Shown one piece after another: positions 34,812-43,780 of a DNA stretch of 64,000 bases (position 1 is its first letter; each line of letters opens with the position of its first letter). The translations under genes and the position numbers were made by a program. The notes under the pieces were generated by a model. That model saw only the letters and a program-made list of their open reading frames with translations. It did no database searches and was not told the origin of the DNA. The DNA lies in contig NZ_VXKN01000002.1 of the NCBI RefSeq assembly GCF_008693185.1, positions 434,001-498,000 on the forward strand, in the 5' to 3' direction. This DNA comes from Acinetobacter qingfengensis. Lineage in GTDB: Bacteria > Pseudomonadota > Gammaproteobacteria > Pseudomonadales > Moraxellaceae.

Positions 34812-36446
34812 TTATTGATCTGTACTGAACACAAAATCTTTGAACTGCTCGCGTAAAACATTTTTCTGCAACTTTCCTGTTGCGGTATGCGGTAATGAAT
34901 CCACAAAAACAATATCATCAGGTAACCACCACTTCGCCACATGACAGGCAAGAAAATCCTTTAACTCATCCTGAGTTACTTCAGTATCAGGCCGTTTAAT
35001 TGCAACCAGTAAAGGTCTTTCCTGCCATTTGCTATGGTGTAAACCAACAACCGCAGCCTCTAGAATTGCCGGATGTGCTACAGCCGTATTTTCCAGATCA
35101 ATCGAACTAATCCACTCTCCACCAGACTTGATGACGTCTTTGGAACGATCAGTAATTTGTAAATAACCCTGCGCCGAAATACAGGCAATATCTCCTGTAG
35201 AAAACCAGCCATCCTTATCCAGCACATCATGATCAGGCATTTTAAAATAGGCATTCGCAATCCACGGCCCTCTAACCTGTAAGTGTCCAGCCACAATGCC
35301 ATCTCTGGCTAGAATCTTGCCTTCATCATCTACTATGCGAATTTCAACCCCGTAAATGACCCGCCCCTGCTTCGCTTGTAAATCAAACTTTTGTTGCTGC
35401 GAAAGATGTTGATGTTCTGGCAATAAATTACCAATCGTTCCCATTGGGCTGGTTTCAGTCATGCCCCATGCGTGAATTGTTTTGGCTCCCAGATGGGTAT
35501 GAATACGATCAATCAAAGCTCGAGGTGCTGCTGACCCACCCATCACAATACGATTTAATTTAAGCGTTTTTGCCCGATCAGGAGCGCTCTCCAGATAATT
35601 CATAAAACCTAACCAGACTGTCGGTACCCCAATTGACATGGTACATTGTTCATTATTGGCCAATTCGCAGATACTTTCTCCATCCAGTCCCAGACCCGGT
35701 AAACAGAGTTTTGCCCCACACATTGCAGCGGCATAGGGAAAACCCCAGGCATTCACATGAAACATTGGTACAACCAACAATACACTATCCTGTCTTGAGA
35801 GCTGCAAACCATCTACCGTACATACAGTGAACGCATGTAATACTGTAGAACGGTGACTATATAAAACACCTTTGGGCTGTCCTGTTGTCCCTGAGGTATA
35901 GCATAATGATGCTGCCTGTGTTTCCTGAAACTGAGGCCAGTCATAAACGTCATCCTGTGCATTGAGTAAATCTTCATAACACAGACAATCAGGTATTTCG
36001 GCAGGGAGATGTTCACGGTCTGTCATGGCAATAAATGCTTGGACATGTGTTAATTTCGATAATAACGGAAGCAGTAATGCCGTAAAACTGATGTCAAAAA
36101 ACAATACTGTATCTTCGGCATGCTGAATAATATATTCAATCTGATCAGCAAATAATCTTGGATTAATGGTATGCAATACTGCACCCATACCAGGTACAGC
36201 AAAATATAATTCCTGATGACGAAACGTATTCCAGGCCAATGTTCCGACCCGATCACCGGTATTAATTCCCAAAGCCAGCAAGGCTTTTGCCAGTTTTTTT
36301 GATCGCGACCTCAAATTAGCATAATTACTACGAACTTCAACTCCCTCACAAGTTTGGGATACAATTTCTACATTTGAGTGATTTAATCCAGCATATTCTA
36401 TCAATGTAGATATCAATAGTTGCCTATCTTGCATTAATCCTTGCAT
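34812..36446 (-). CDS. AMP-forming acyl-CoA ligase
   Basis: A 544-residue ANL-superfamily ligase. The P-loop-like [12 protein letters not shown] is near residue 185. [12 protein letters not shown] near 325 is the A5 motif. [30 protein letters not shown] (read in parts, 415-445) gives the aspartate and hinge. The catalytic lysine is in TATGKLQK near residue 530. It is most like medium- or long-chain and terpenoid-acid ligases. GGAG is 8 nt before the ATG. It is the first gene of a run with the two acyl-CoA dehydrogenases and the crotonase. Confidence 0.92.
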   Translation of the reverse strand: MQGLMQDRQLLISTLIEYAGLNHSNVEIVSQTCEGVEVRSNYANLRSRSKKLAKALLALGINTGDRVGTLAWNTFRHQELYFAVPGMGAVLHTINPRLFADQIEYIIQHAEDTVLFFDISFTALLLPLLSKLTHVQAFIAMTDREHLPAEIPDCLCYEDLLNAQDDVYDWPQFQETQAASLCYTSGTTGQPKGVLYSHRSTVLHAFTVCTVDGLQLSRQDSVLLVVPMFHVNAWGFPYAAAMCGAKLCLPGLGLDGESICELANNEQCTMSIGVPTVWLGFMNYLESAPDRAKTLKLNRIVMGGSAAPRALIDRIHTHLGAKTIHAWGMTETSPMGTIGNLLPEHQHLSQQQKFDLQAKQGRVIYGVEIRIVDDEGKILARDGIVAGHLQVRGPWIANAYFKMPDHDVLDKDGWFSTGDIACISAQGYLQITDRSKDVIKSGGEWISSIDLENTAVAHPAILEAAVVGLHHSKWQERPLLVAIKRPDTEVTQDELKDFLACHVAKWWLPDDIVFVDSLPHTATGKLQKNVLREQFKDFVFSTDQ

Positions 36447-36754
36447 TATAGTGACTCCATATATTCACTAACATCCATTTTATTTGTAGCAACATACTTA
36501 ATTTATTATGTATTACAAGCTGATTTAAAGAATGTAAGATTTCACTATTTTTTGTCAAACAATAACATTACCACTCATACAATATTACATATATGAATTT
36601 GAGTTTTTAAGCCTAATACATTTTTAAAAAATCTCCCTTCCAGTTTAATAAAAACAATTATCCATATAAATATTCCAGATATACAGGATAAATCTTATTT
36701 TAATCAGACAATAAAACCATCATTTAATCGTATCATTGTAGATCTTAATCTTTA
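36447..36754. other. Promoter region between AraC and ligase genes
   Basis: 308 bp of very AT-rich DNA upstream of the ligase operon, including the imperfect dyad at 36583-36598. No open frame was found. Confidence 0.5.
36583..36598. promoter_or_regulatory. Weak operator-like dyad upstream of the AMP-ligase operon
   Basis: TATTACAT-ATATGAAT. The right half fits the island dyad (7 of 8) and the left half is poor. It lies about 140 bp upstream of the ligase start. Confidence 0.3.
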
Positions 36755-37375
36755 TCAAAGTTCTGAAATTGACTGATCTATATTTTCAGGATCATACCGT
36801 AAGGTTGTAGAAGGTAATTCTCCAAACTTTTGTTTATATAATCGAATAAATGTACCTAGATTGAGATATCCAGATGCATAAGCAATTTCTGCAATACTGG
36901 CGCCAATCGGGGCATTCATTAAATCCTTGCGCACAATCTGAAGTCTTAAATCTCGGATAAATAGACTGGGTGAGATATTTCTATACTTCCTGAATCCATT
37001 GCTTAAGGTACGAATACTGACATTTGCATAGGCTGCAATTTCTTCAATTTTCAATGGAGATTGACGAATATTTTCTGCAATATATTGCTCTGCAATTTTT
37101 ATAAATTTTGGAGCAATATATTTTTTTAATGCTTGAGTTTCAAAATGATTTGTATTCCACAAATGAAGTAAATATGTCATTTTTTTTTGCTGTCTTACAC
37201 CTTCATTACACGCTATACTGCGGGAGTTTAAATTCACATGATAAGATTGTTGTTTTAATACAAAACTCTCTCTAAAATTATAATAGCATGCATATGAAAC
37301 ATATTTTAATCCATGATCATCACTTAATAAGTGCTTAGATGATCTATTCAAATTTATTTGATTCATTTTATTCAT
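36755..37375 (-). CDS. Short AraC-family transcriptional regulator
   Basis: A 206-residue protein whose C-terminal half is a complete AraC DNA-binding domain. The first HTH is IEEIAAYANVSIRTLSNGFRKY in parts, near residue 105; the second is IAEIAYASGYLNLGTFIRLYKQKFGELPS in parts, near 165. SPSLFIRDLRLQIVRKDL lies between. Relatives such as AntR/XylS types are about 320 residues, so the N-terminal sensor is about 100 residues short. Upstream DNA shows no continuing frame. It may be a natural short form or a decayed one. A second ATG at 37366 is possible. Confidence 0.8.
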   Translation of the reverse strand: MNKMNQINLNRSSKHLLSDDHGLKYVSYACYYNFRESFVLKQQSYHVNLNSRSIACNEGVRQQKKMTYLLHLWNTNHFETQALKKYIAPKFIKIAEQYIAENIRQSPLKIEEIAAYANVSIRTLSNGFRKYRNISPSLFIRDLRLQIVRKDLMNAPIGASIAEIAYASGYLNLGTFIRLYKQKFGELPSTTLRYDPENIDQSISEL

Positions 37376-37570
37376 CCCTGATACATAATAAACTTAATTC
37401 CATTTACATTCCTTAAATGTCAATAGTTCCTGTATATATAAATTACTATCTTAGCGAATAACGCAATGTATAACTCAAATATTAATAAATCCTAAATAAA
37501 AAAATAGCTGTTCAACTTATCTTACTTTTATGCATTTCATTGTCAAAGTGCTTATTCTTTAAACTAAAAA

Positions 37571-37586
37571 CATTCACATATGTGAA
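37571..37586. promoter_or_regulatory. Perfect 16-bp operator-like palindrome
   Basis: ATTCACAT-ATGTGAAT, perfectly symmetric, 171 bp upstream of the SnoaL-like gene and 196 bp upstream of the AraC gene. It is the cleanest copy of the island dyad. Confidence 0.6.
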
Positions 37587-37641
37587 TATTAGAATAATCA
37601 TTGCAGAAATTTTCAGTCTGATTACATTAGGATGTGTAGAC

Positions 37642-37653
37642 ATTTCACAAATG
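37642..37653 (+). promoter_or_regulatory. Half-site repeat ATTTCACAAATG
   Basis: These 12 bases are identical to 30841-30852 in the IclR/SDR promoter, but the second arm is missing here. It lies about 105 bp upstream of the SnoaL-like gene. Confidence 0.4.
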
Positions 37654-37756
37654 CTTGCACCATAACCAGCATATAGCACAAGATTTTCTGCACGATGCCA
37701 GATAGATATTGTGAAATTCGGTCACGCCATAACCGCATTTAAAAGGAATTTATAAA

Positions 37757-38278
37757 ATGGATATTAGTACAACCTTAATTCAGGAGTTATTGGATAAGGA
37801 AGCCATTCGGGATTGTTTATATCGTTACTGTCGGGGTATAGATAATGCAGATGAAGCCGCCTTGCGGTCTGCTTATTGGCCTGATGCAACAGACCAACAT
37901 GGTGCCTATCAGGGTAATGCAGATGGTTTTATTCATTATGCACTGTTGTCCCTGCCAAATTTTGAATTAAGTATTCATCAAATTAGCAATATTCTGATTC
38001 AATATCAGACAACCTCAGCCAATGTAGAGTCAAAATTTAGTGCAATTCAACGTATGCCTGATCAAAATGGTCGCATGCAGGAAATATTCATCTGGGGCAG
38101 ATATGCCGATTATTTTGAAAAACGTAATCATGAGTGGCGTATTGCTCAACGTACCGTTATTTATGACTGGTTGACTGAAACACCTGTTAATGCGGTCAAT
38201 AAAAGTGAATTATTTGGGGTCAGACAGCCTATTGGTGGACAATGGCCAACAGATCCTATTTATACTGTATTTAAATAA
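37757..38278 (+). CDS. SnoaL/NTF2-like protein
   Basis: A 173-residue alpha+beta-barrel protein. It begins LLDKEAIRDCLYRYCRGIDNADEAALRSAYWPDAT in parts, the normal start of SnoaL-like proteins, with Tyr, Arg and Asp residues lining the cavity. GRYADYFEKRNHEWRIAQRTVIYDW in parts forms the last strands. Relatives include steroid dehydratases, isomerases and epoxide hydrolases in catabolic clusters. The reaction here is not assignable. It is alone on the plus strand, with AAAAGGAATT before the ATG. Confidence 0.82.
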   Translation: MDISTTLIQELLDKEAIRDCLYRYCRGIDNADEAALRSAYWPDATDQHGAYQGNADGFIHYALLSLPNFELSIHQISNILIQYQTTSANVESKFSAIQRMPDQNGRMQEIFIWGRYADYFEKRNHEWRIAQRTVIYDWLTETPVNAVNKSELFGVRQPIGGQWPTDPIYTVFK

Positions 38279-38391
38279 TTTAAGACCTGTCATCTGAGCG
38301 GTATGCCATTTTATCGTTCAGAACCGATACCTTAATAAATCAAACCACCCAATTGGCTGCATTATCCAGCAATCATTATCATCAAAAACAA

Positions 38392-38413
38392 GCCCTGCTG
38401 ATTACATCAGGGC
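38392..38413 (-). terminator. Terminator of the MFS gene
   Basis: GCCCTG and CAGGGC arms; on the minus strand they are followed by TTGTTTTTG. It is about 50 bp beyond the MFS stop. Confidence 0.55.
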
Positions 38414-38464
38414 AAGAGAGATACATGACTATGAGCAATGGAAACTGCCAGCTTTATTCACCCA

Positions 38465-39784
38465 TTAGCTGGCTATATTTTTGTTGCTTTTCAATAAAAT
38501 AATTGCAATTGCTGCAATGATTGCAGGGACACTAATAATCACAAAATTTAATAGATGCGGCAGATTTAGCAATAACAGCATTCCTGCAAGAATTGGCCCT
38601 GCAATGGCTCCTGTACGACCAATAGCAGATGCCCAGCCAATACCTGTAGAGTTTGCAACCAGTGGGTAAAACTGAGCAACATAACTATAGAGTAAAATAG
38701 ATGCACCTTGTATAGAGGCACCTGCAATCGCAACCAGTGTATATAAAATAACTGCTGAGGAATTAAAGCCCAGCGCAATCAATGATAAAGCTGCAATGCA
38801 GAATAAACTGATCACCACTGGCTTGATATGAAATTTATCTGCCAACATGCCACTGGTTGTTCCACCAATAATTCCACCTACATTCATTGCCAGTAAAAAC
38901 AAAATACTTTTACCCAGTGGATAACCAGCGTTATACATCAGTTTGGGTAACCAGCTACTCAAGGCATAAACAATCAATAAACACATAAAGAATGCCACCC
39001 AAAATTTAAATGTACCGGCAGCTCTTCCTTCCTGAAACAACACCCGAACTGAACCATAGGATTTTTCTATGGATTCATTTAAAGTGAGTGTGACACCCTG
39101 AGAAATTTTAGTTTCTGGGCTAACTTTTGCAATTAAAGCATGTGCTTGATTTGTTTGTTTTTGTTTCACTGAAAAGACCAAAGATTCTGGTAAATATTTC
39201 CACATTACAGGTATAAATAACAATGGAATACCTGCAATCATAAACATGATTTGCCAGCCAAATTTTTCTACCAGAACTGAACCAACTAAAGCAGAAATGA
39301 TCGCACCTACCGCATAACCACAAGACATGATACTGACCATAGTAACCCGCATTTTTTTAGGTGCATATTCAGATGTCAATGCAACTACATTCGGCATAGC
39401 TCCGCCAATACCTAATCCAGCTAAAAATCTTAAAATCGCAAATTCTGTAGGCGTTGAAGCAAAGCCGCCCAAAAACGTAAATGTACTCAAAAAGAAAACA
39501 CTTAGGAGTAATAGTTTTTTACGTCCAAATTTATCAGCCAGAATTCCACATAACAATGCACCACAAAGCATGCCACACATTGCTGTACTGGCCAGCATAC
39601 CCGCCTGAACCGAACTTAGTGACCATTGTTCCATTAATCTAGGTAAGACCACACCATAAATCACCAGATCATAACCGTCACAAATATTAATTAATGTACA
39701 CCAGAAGACTACACCAAAATGAAATCTTGAAAATTTTGCATGATTCAGCAAATTATTGACATTAATTGCACCTACAGACATCAT
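38465..39784 (-). CDS. MFS transporter, aromatic-acid:H+ symporter (AAHS) type
   Basis: A 439-residue, 12-span MFS importer. DGYDLVIYGVVLPRL near residue 37 is the AAHS signature in the first span (DGxD). GILADKFGRKKLLLLS near 82 is the loop 2-3 motif, and RFLAGLGIGGAMPNVVALTSEYAPKK in parts near 120 is also typical. Relatives (PcaK, BenK, VanK) take up aromatic or cyclic acids with protons. GGAGGTG precedes the ATG. It is the likely inner-membrane importer of the island's substrate. Confidence 0.9.
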   Translation of the reverse strand: MMSVGAINVNNLLNHAKFSRFHFGVVFWCTLINICDGYDLVIYGVVLPRLMEQWSLSSVQAGMLASTAMCGMLCGALLCGILADKFGRKKLLLLSVFFLSTFTFLGGFASTPTEFAILRFLAGLGIGGAMPNVVALTSEYAPKKMRVTMVSIMSCGYAVGAIISALVGSVLVEKFGWQIMFMIAGIPLLFIPVMWKYLPESLVFSVKQKQTNQAHALIAKVSPETKISQGVTLTLNESIEKSYGSVRVLFQEGRAAGTFKFWVAFFMCLLIVYALSSWLPKLMYNAGYPLGKSILFLLAMNVGGIIGGTTSGMLADKFHIKPVVISLFCIAALSLIALGFNSSAVILYTLVAIAGASIQGASILLYSYVAQFYPLVANSTGIGWASAIGRTGAIAGPILAGMLLLLNLPHLLNFVIISVPAIIAAIAIILLKSNKNIAS

Positions 39785-39920
39785 TCACCTCCATTGTGAA
39801 TACGTTCAGGAAAAGCTCTCAAGTCTGATGCACAATATTGTTTCGATATTCAAAAATAATTTTTATGATTAAATCATTAGAAGCAATATATCATCATGCA
39901 TCAGATCATATATTCAAATG

Positions 39921-40790
39921 CTAAAAAAGCTTAACAAACCTAAAATTAACTCGCTGATTTTCCTTAAAACCATTTTCTACTTTTATATCTCTACCAACAT
40001 ATAAAATAAGGTTTGTAGTTTTACTGGGTGAATAACTGGTGCCTACCCAAAATTTGGTTTGCTTCATACCATCTGCTTTTACACCATTTCGTTCTGTATC
40101 TCCCATATCCGCATAAGAGAGTGCAGCTCGCACATCCCAATTATCTTTTAAGAAATATCGAGTATTGGTCTGAAGCTGAAATCCATTATCCTGTTTTAAT
40201 TTTCCACCAGTGGCCAATTTATCATTCGTGCCATAGAAAGTTGTATCTCCTATAATTTCCCATGCAACTTTTGGTAAAATCTTTCTGGTATAACTCAATT
40301 GTGCAACATATTTATAGCGATTTTCTCCAACATTCAGGTTTTTATCCTGATCATAAGATCCTGTTGGCAAAGCCAAATATTGAGTAAATAAAGCAGAACC
40401 TTTAATTGCATCATTTCTATATAAATAAATCCCTTGAGTTAATACCACATCTCCAATACCTGAATCTGATCCCAAAGCTGCACTGTCCTCTTTGGCTTCC
40501 ATTCTGGCATACGGAATAATTAATTGCGTGGTCATCGGGATATTCTTAAACTTATAATAATGCCCAAATCTAAATAACATCACATCTGAAACCAATTTTT
40601 GATTTCCAGCAACTTCCTTATCTCCTGAGTAAAGTTCATCACGTTCTGCATGTTGATAATAATATGCAAAAAAATTAGTGCCCGCAGGTACAGGTCCTAT
40701 TCCACCAGCATCAACATCCACAGCATATGATGATGAAATCATGCTTGAAAGAGCTAAACTCAAACATGCGTATTTCATGATATTCTTCAT
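39921..40790 (-). CDS. Outer-membrane SphA/MetA-pathway-like protein
   Basis: A 289-residue protein with a clear signal peptide (cleavage after SSYA, about residue 23), from the ATG at 40790 with AAGGA 8 nt upstream. Alternating amphipathic strands ending in NFRFVKLF suggest a beta-barrel. The DAGGIGPVPAGTNFFAYYYQHAE start (read in parts) and GIGDVVLTQGIYLY resemble the SphA/phenol-MetA-degradation family, thought to help hydrophobic substrates cross the outer membrane. It follows the importer gene upstream on the same strand, and the two probably work together. Confidence 0.8.
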   Translation of the reverse strand: MKNIMKYACLSLALSSMISSSYAVDVDAGGIGPVPAGTNFFAYYYQHAERDELYSGDKEVAGNQKLVSDVMLFRFGHYYKFKNIPMTTQLIIPYARMEAKEDSAALGSDSGIGDVVLTQGIYLYRNDAIKGSALFTQYLALPTGSYDQDKNLNVGENRYKYVAQLSYTRKILPKVAWEIIGDTTFYGTNDKLATGGKLKQDNGFQLQTNTRYFLKDNWDVRAALSYADMGDTERNGVKADGMKQTKFWVGTSYSPSKTTNLILYVGRDIKVENGFKENQRVNFRFVKLF

Positions 40791-41149
40791 TGATTCATCC
40801 TTAAAAATCAAACCGACATAACATCCATAATCTTTGATATTTGAATGCAGAATAAAATTGGCATTCAAACTTATGTCCAAATCAACTCTATCGTTATTCT
40901 TTGTTTTCTTCTTTTCAAAAATGACGCCTGATTTTCATTTTCGGTAATTATTTTAAATATAATGAGTATGATTTTATTAATAGACAAATTTTTAAAATAA
41001 TTTAATATATTTAAAAAAATTTGAAATCATATTTGATATAAATTCAAAACTTACCATGATCAACTTTCTGATCCACAAGTAATTTATTCTGATATTCACA
41101 TTAAAATCACGTAAACTATCCACTATCTTTTCTATGGCAAGCTGCTGTC

Positions 41150-42481
41150 GTGCTAGTCGAACATTTTATTTTTTCACCAAGCGTTAATTTCTATCGTCTA
41201 CAACAAGCCATGTCACAATATTTTGGCTTTGTTTTTTTACAGGATCAGGATCAACCCTTTTTTGCCTGTTACCCCAAACAATTACAATTACCGGATGATC
41301 AGCAACTCTGGCAGCGACAAGCTGATTTTAGCTATGTCAATCATACGCAGGCTAACATAATAAGCATTCAGTTCAATGGATCTAATCAGCAACAGCAAGC
41401 TCTTTCTTTTCAGGGCGGTTATATTGCTTTTATTTCTTATGATTTTGCAGCAGCGCAATGGATTAAGCCAAAACATCCTGTATCTCAGCCCACTATAATC
41501 ATTGCTGAATATGATCTGATCATTAAACAGGTTCAGGATCAATGGATTTTATTTTGTGATTCAACATTAACCAACCATCCGAAAATTTTACAGCTCATTG
41601 AAGTGATTGGACAGGTAACTGTTCCGGAAGTTCCATTATTCACACTAAAACATGCCATGCAAGCTCGATGGCAAAAACAACATTATCAACAAGCTTTTAC
41701 TCAGGTACAGAACTATTTGCATGCGGGTGATTGTTATCAAATTAATTTAACTCAGGAATTTTTCACAGAGATTCAATCAGGGAAATTATTATCCTTGCTT
41801 CCTGAACTTCTGGATTTAACTCAGGCGCCATTTGCAGGATATATTGCTTATGAACAGTTTGAATTATTGAGTTGCTCACCTGAATTATTTATTGAATTTA
41901 GTTCAGATGGTAAAATCATTACTCGCCCGATTAAAGGCACTTTACCACGTCATGCCGATCCAAAACAGGATCAAGCATTAAAACAACAATTGTCACAATC
42001 AGAAAAAGATCAAGCTGAAAACCTTATGATTGTTGACCTATTACGCAATGATCTGAGTGTTTATGCAAAAACTGGATCGGTCAATGTGCCAAGCTTATTT
42101 GAAATTGAAAGTTTTGCACAAGTACACCACATGGTCAGTGAAATTCAAGCCACTTTAAAGCCGAATATCGATCCATGGCAAATGTTATTATCAGCTTTAC
42201 CGGGTGGCTCAATTACTGGTGCACCAAAAATTCGTGCCATGCAAATTATTGATGAACTTGAAGGTGACGCCCGTGGCGCCTACTGTGGCAGTCTTGGCTA
42301 TTTTAATTATGATGGTTCAGGACGTTTTAATATTCTGATTCGCAGTTTACAACGTTATCAAAATCAACTCAGTATTTGGGCAGGCGGTGGCATTACGGTG
42401 GCATCACAATGTGAAGCTGAATATCAGGAATGTCTGGATAAGGTATCGGCTTTACTTAACTTTATTAATCAACATCAGTAA
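41150..42481 (+). CDS. pabB: Aminodeoxychorismate synthase component I
   Basis: A 443-residue chorismate-utilising enzyme for p-aminobenzoate (folate). RPIKGTLPRH carries the active-site lysine that separates PabB from anthranilate synthase (PIAGT). QSEKDQAENLMIVDLLRNDL, MVSEIQATL and LPGGSITGAPKIRAMQIIDELE (in parts) complete the domain. The start is uncertain: GTG at 41150 gives the normal N-terminus, with no strong ribosome site. The ATG at 41134 is out of frame. It is monocistronic and convergent with hisC. Confidence 0.93.
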   Translation: MLVEHFIFSPSVNFYRLQQAMSQYFGFVFLQDQDQPFFACYPKQLQLPDDQQLWQRQADFSYVNHTQANIISIQFNGSNQQQQALSFQGGYIAFISYDFAAAQWIKPKHPVSQPTIIIAEYDLIIKQVQDQWILFCDSTLTNHPKILQLIEVIGQVTVPEVPLFTLKHAMQARWQKQHYQQAFTQVQNYLHAGDCYQINLTQEFFTEIQSGKLLSLLPELLDLTQAPFAGYIAYEQFELLSCSPELFIEFSSDGKIITRPIKGTLPRHADPKQDQALKQQLSQSEKDQAENLMIVDLLRNDLSVYAKTGSVNVPSLFEIESFAQVHHMVSEIQATLKPNIDPWQMLLSALPGGSITGAPKIRAMQIIDELEGDARGAYCGSLGYFNYDGSGRFNILIRSLQRYQNQLSIWAGGGITVASQCEAEYQECLDKVSALLNFINQHQ

Positions 42482-42490
42482 CTTAATTTA

Positions 42491-42520
42491 AATGCTGCCA
42501 TGTATTGTCATGACAGCATT
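42491..42520. terminator. Hairpin between convergent pabB and hisC
   Basis: AATGCTG/CAGCATT outer arms with an inner CATG/CATG pairing form an almost continuous stem. T tracts are short on both sides. Confidence 0.5.
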
Positions 42521-42534
42521 CCGATTAAACTTAT

Positions 42535-43623
42535 TTATATAATGCTTTTTAAGCTATCAATTAATCGTTGATTCTGTTCATCCGTACCAACCGTAATCCG
42601 CAGAAAGTTGTCAATACGTGGCTTATTGAAATAACGAACAATCACACCTTGCTGTCGCAATTCAACCGCAATTTCAGCCGCAGGCTTATGGGAATGTGAC
42701 GTAAAGATAAAATTGGCTTTTGATGGTAAAACATTAAAACCCAACTGTTGTAATTGTTCGACTAAAGCTTCACGACTATCAATGACTTTTTGACACTGCG
42801 CTGTAAAATAAGCCTGATCTTCGAATGAAGCAACGGCCGCGGCAATGGCTAAACGATCAATTGGATAAGAATTAAAACTATTTTTAACAGCTTCCAGTGC
42901 AGCAATCAAATGTGACTGAGCAATCGCATAACCGACACGCAAACCAGCCAGAGAACGTGATTTGGATGTGGTCTGGCAAACCACCAGATTTTCATAGCGA
43001 TTAACCAAACACACTGCTGATTCTGCACCAAAGTCCACATAAGCCTCATCAATCACAACAACTGAATCACGATTGACCTGTAATAAGGTTTCAATATCTT
43101 GTACAGAAATCGCACAACCTGTCGGTGCATTTGGATTAGTAATGATAATACCGCCATTATCCTGCATATAATCTGTAACATTCAGGGAAAAGTCTTCACG
43201 CAAGGCAACAGGCTTAATATTGACCAAATCAAAAAACTGACTATATACAGGATAGAAGCTGTAACTAATGTCTGGATAAAGTAATGGTTTTTCCTGCACA
43301 AAGAATGCTTTGAAAATATGGGCCAAAACTTCATCTGAGCCATTACCGACAAAAACCTGACTAATCTCAACCTGTTGTTGTGTAGCAATCGCCTGTTTAA
43401 GTTGCATCGCATCAGGGTCAGGATAAAGTTTTAAAACGTCTGCCTGATTGACTAAGACTGCCTGTACGGCAGGCACGACCATAGGAGATGGTGGATACGG
43501 ACTCTCATTGGTATTAAGTTTAAGTAAATTCTGAATTTTAGGTTGTTCACCCGGCACATAAGGTTCTAATTCACGAACCAGTGGACTCCAGAAACGTTTC
43601 TGTTGTTCAGTTACAAAGGCCAT
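42535..43623 (-). CDS. hisC: Histidinol-phosphate aminotransferase
   Basis: A 362-residue class-II-like PLP aminotransferase of histidine synthesis. [12 protein letters not shown] near residue 33 and [16 protein letters not shown] near 95 precede [11 protein letters not shown] near 165. [10 protein letters not shown] near 197 and [16 protein letters not shown] with the PLP lysine near 225 follow. [12 protein letters not shown] ends it. It lies 157 bp after hisD on the same strand. Confidence 0.95.
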   Translation of the reverse strand: MAFVTEQQKRFWSPLVRELEPYVPGEQPKIQNLLKLNTNESPYPPSPMVVPAVQAVLVNQADVLKLYPDPDAMQLKQAIATQQQVEISQVFVGNGSDEVLAHIFKAFFVQEKPLLYPDISYSFYPVYSQFFDLVNIKPVALREDFSLNVTDYMQDNGGIIITNPNAPTGCAISVQDIETLLQVNRDSVVVIDEAYVDFGAESAVCLVNRYENLVVCQTTSKSRSLAGLRVGYAIAQSHLIAALEAVKNSFNSYPIDRLAIAAAVASFEDQAYFTAQCQKVIDSREALVEQLQQLGFNVLPSKANFIFTSHSHKPAAEIAVELRQQGVIVRYFNKPRIDNFLRITVGTDEQNQRLIDSLKSII

Positions 43624-43780
43624 TTTTTATCTCTGATTAAAATTAACCTCACCTGACCTCCTCTTGATCACAAAGAGAAACTTCATGAGTGATATACATC
43701 ATGAACACTGTAAAAGCTTTTTCTCTTGCAAAACAAATGTTTTCAGAAAAAATTTCAGGCAAGGTAAATGATATTAATAT

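Larger units (their letters stand above)
37376..37756. other. Divergent promoter region between AraC and SnoaL-like genes
   Basis: 381 bp, AT-rich, without a credible frame. It contains a perfect 16-bp dyad at 37571 and a 12-nt repeat of the IclR-promoter half site at 37642. Confidence 0.55.

Noticed and set aside
37571..37586. CRP/Vfr site reading of the TCACA/TGTGA dyad
   Set aside because: CRP sites are TGTGA-N6-TCACA; here the half sites point the other way with no 6-bp spacer.
39783..39801. ATTCAC-N7-GTGAAT dyad at the MFS start, like the island operator
   Set aside because: The first arm is the reverse complement of the gene's GGAGGTGAAT ribosome site, and the spacing differs from the other dyads, so the resemblance is accidental.
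41134..41152. ATG at 41134 as the pabB start
   Set aside because: It is out of frame with pabB by one base; the GTG at 41150 is in frame.
43690..43713. TTCATGA...TCATGAA dyad between hisD and hisC as an operator
   Set aside because: Only 7-bp arms in AT-rich DNA and no known regulator of these genes uses such a site; too weak to call.
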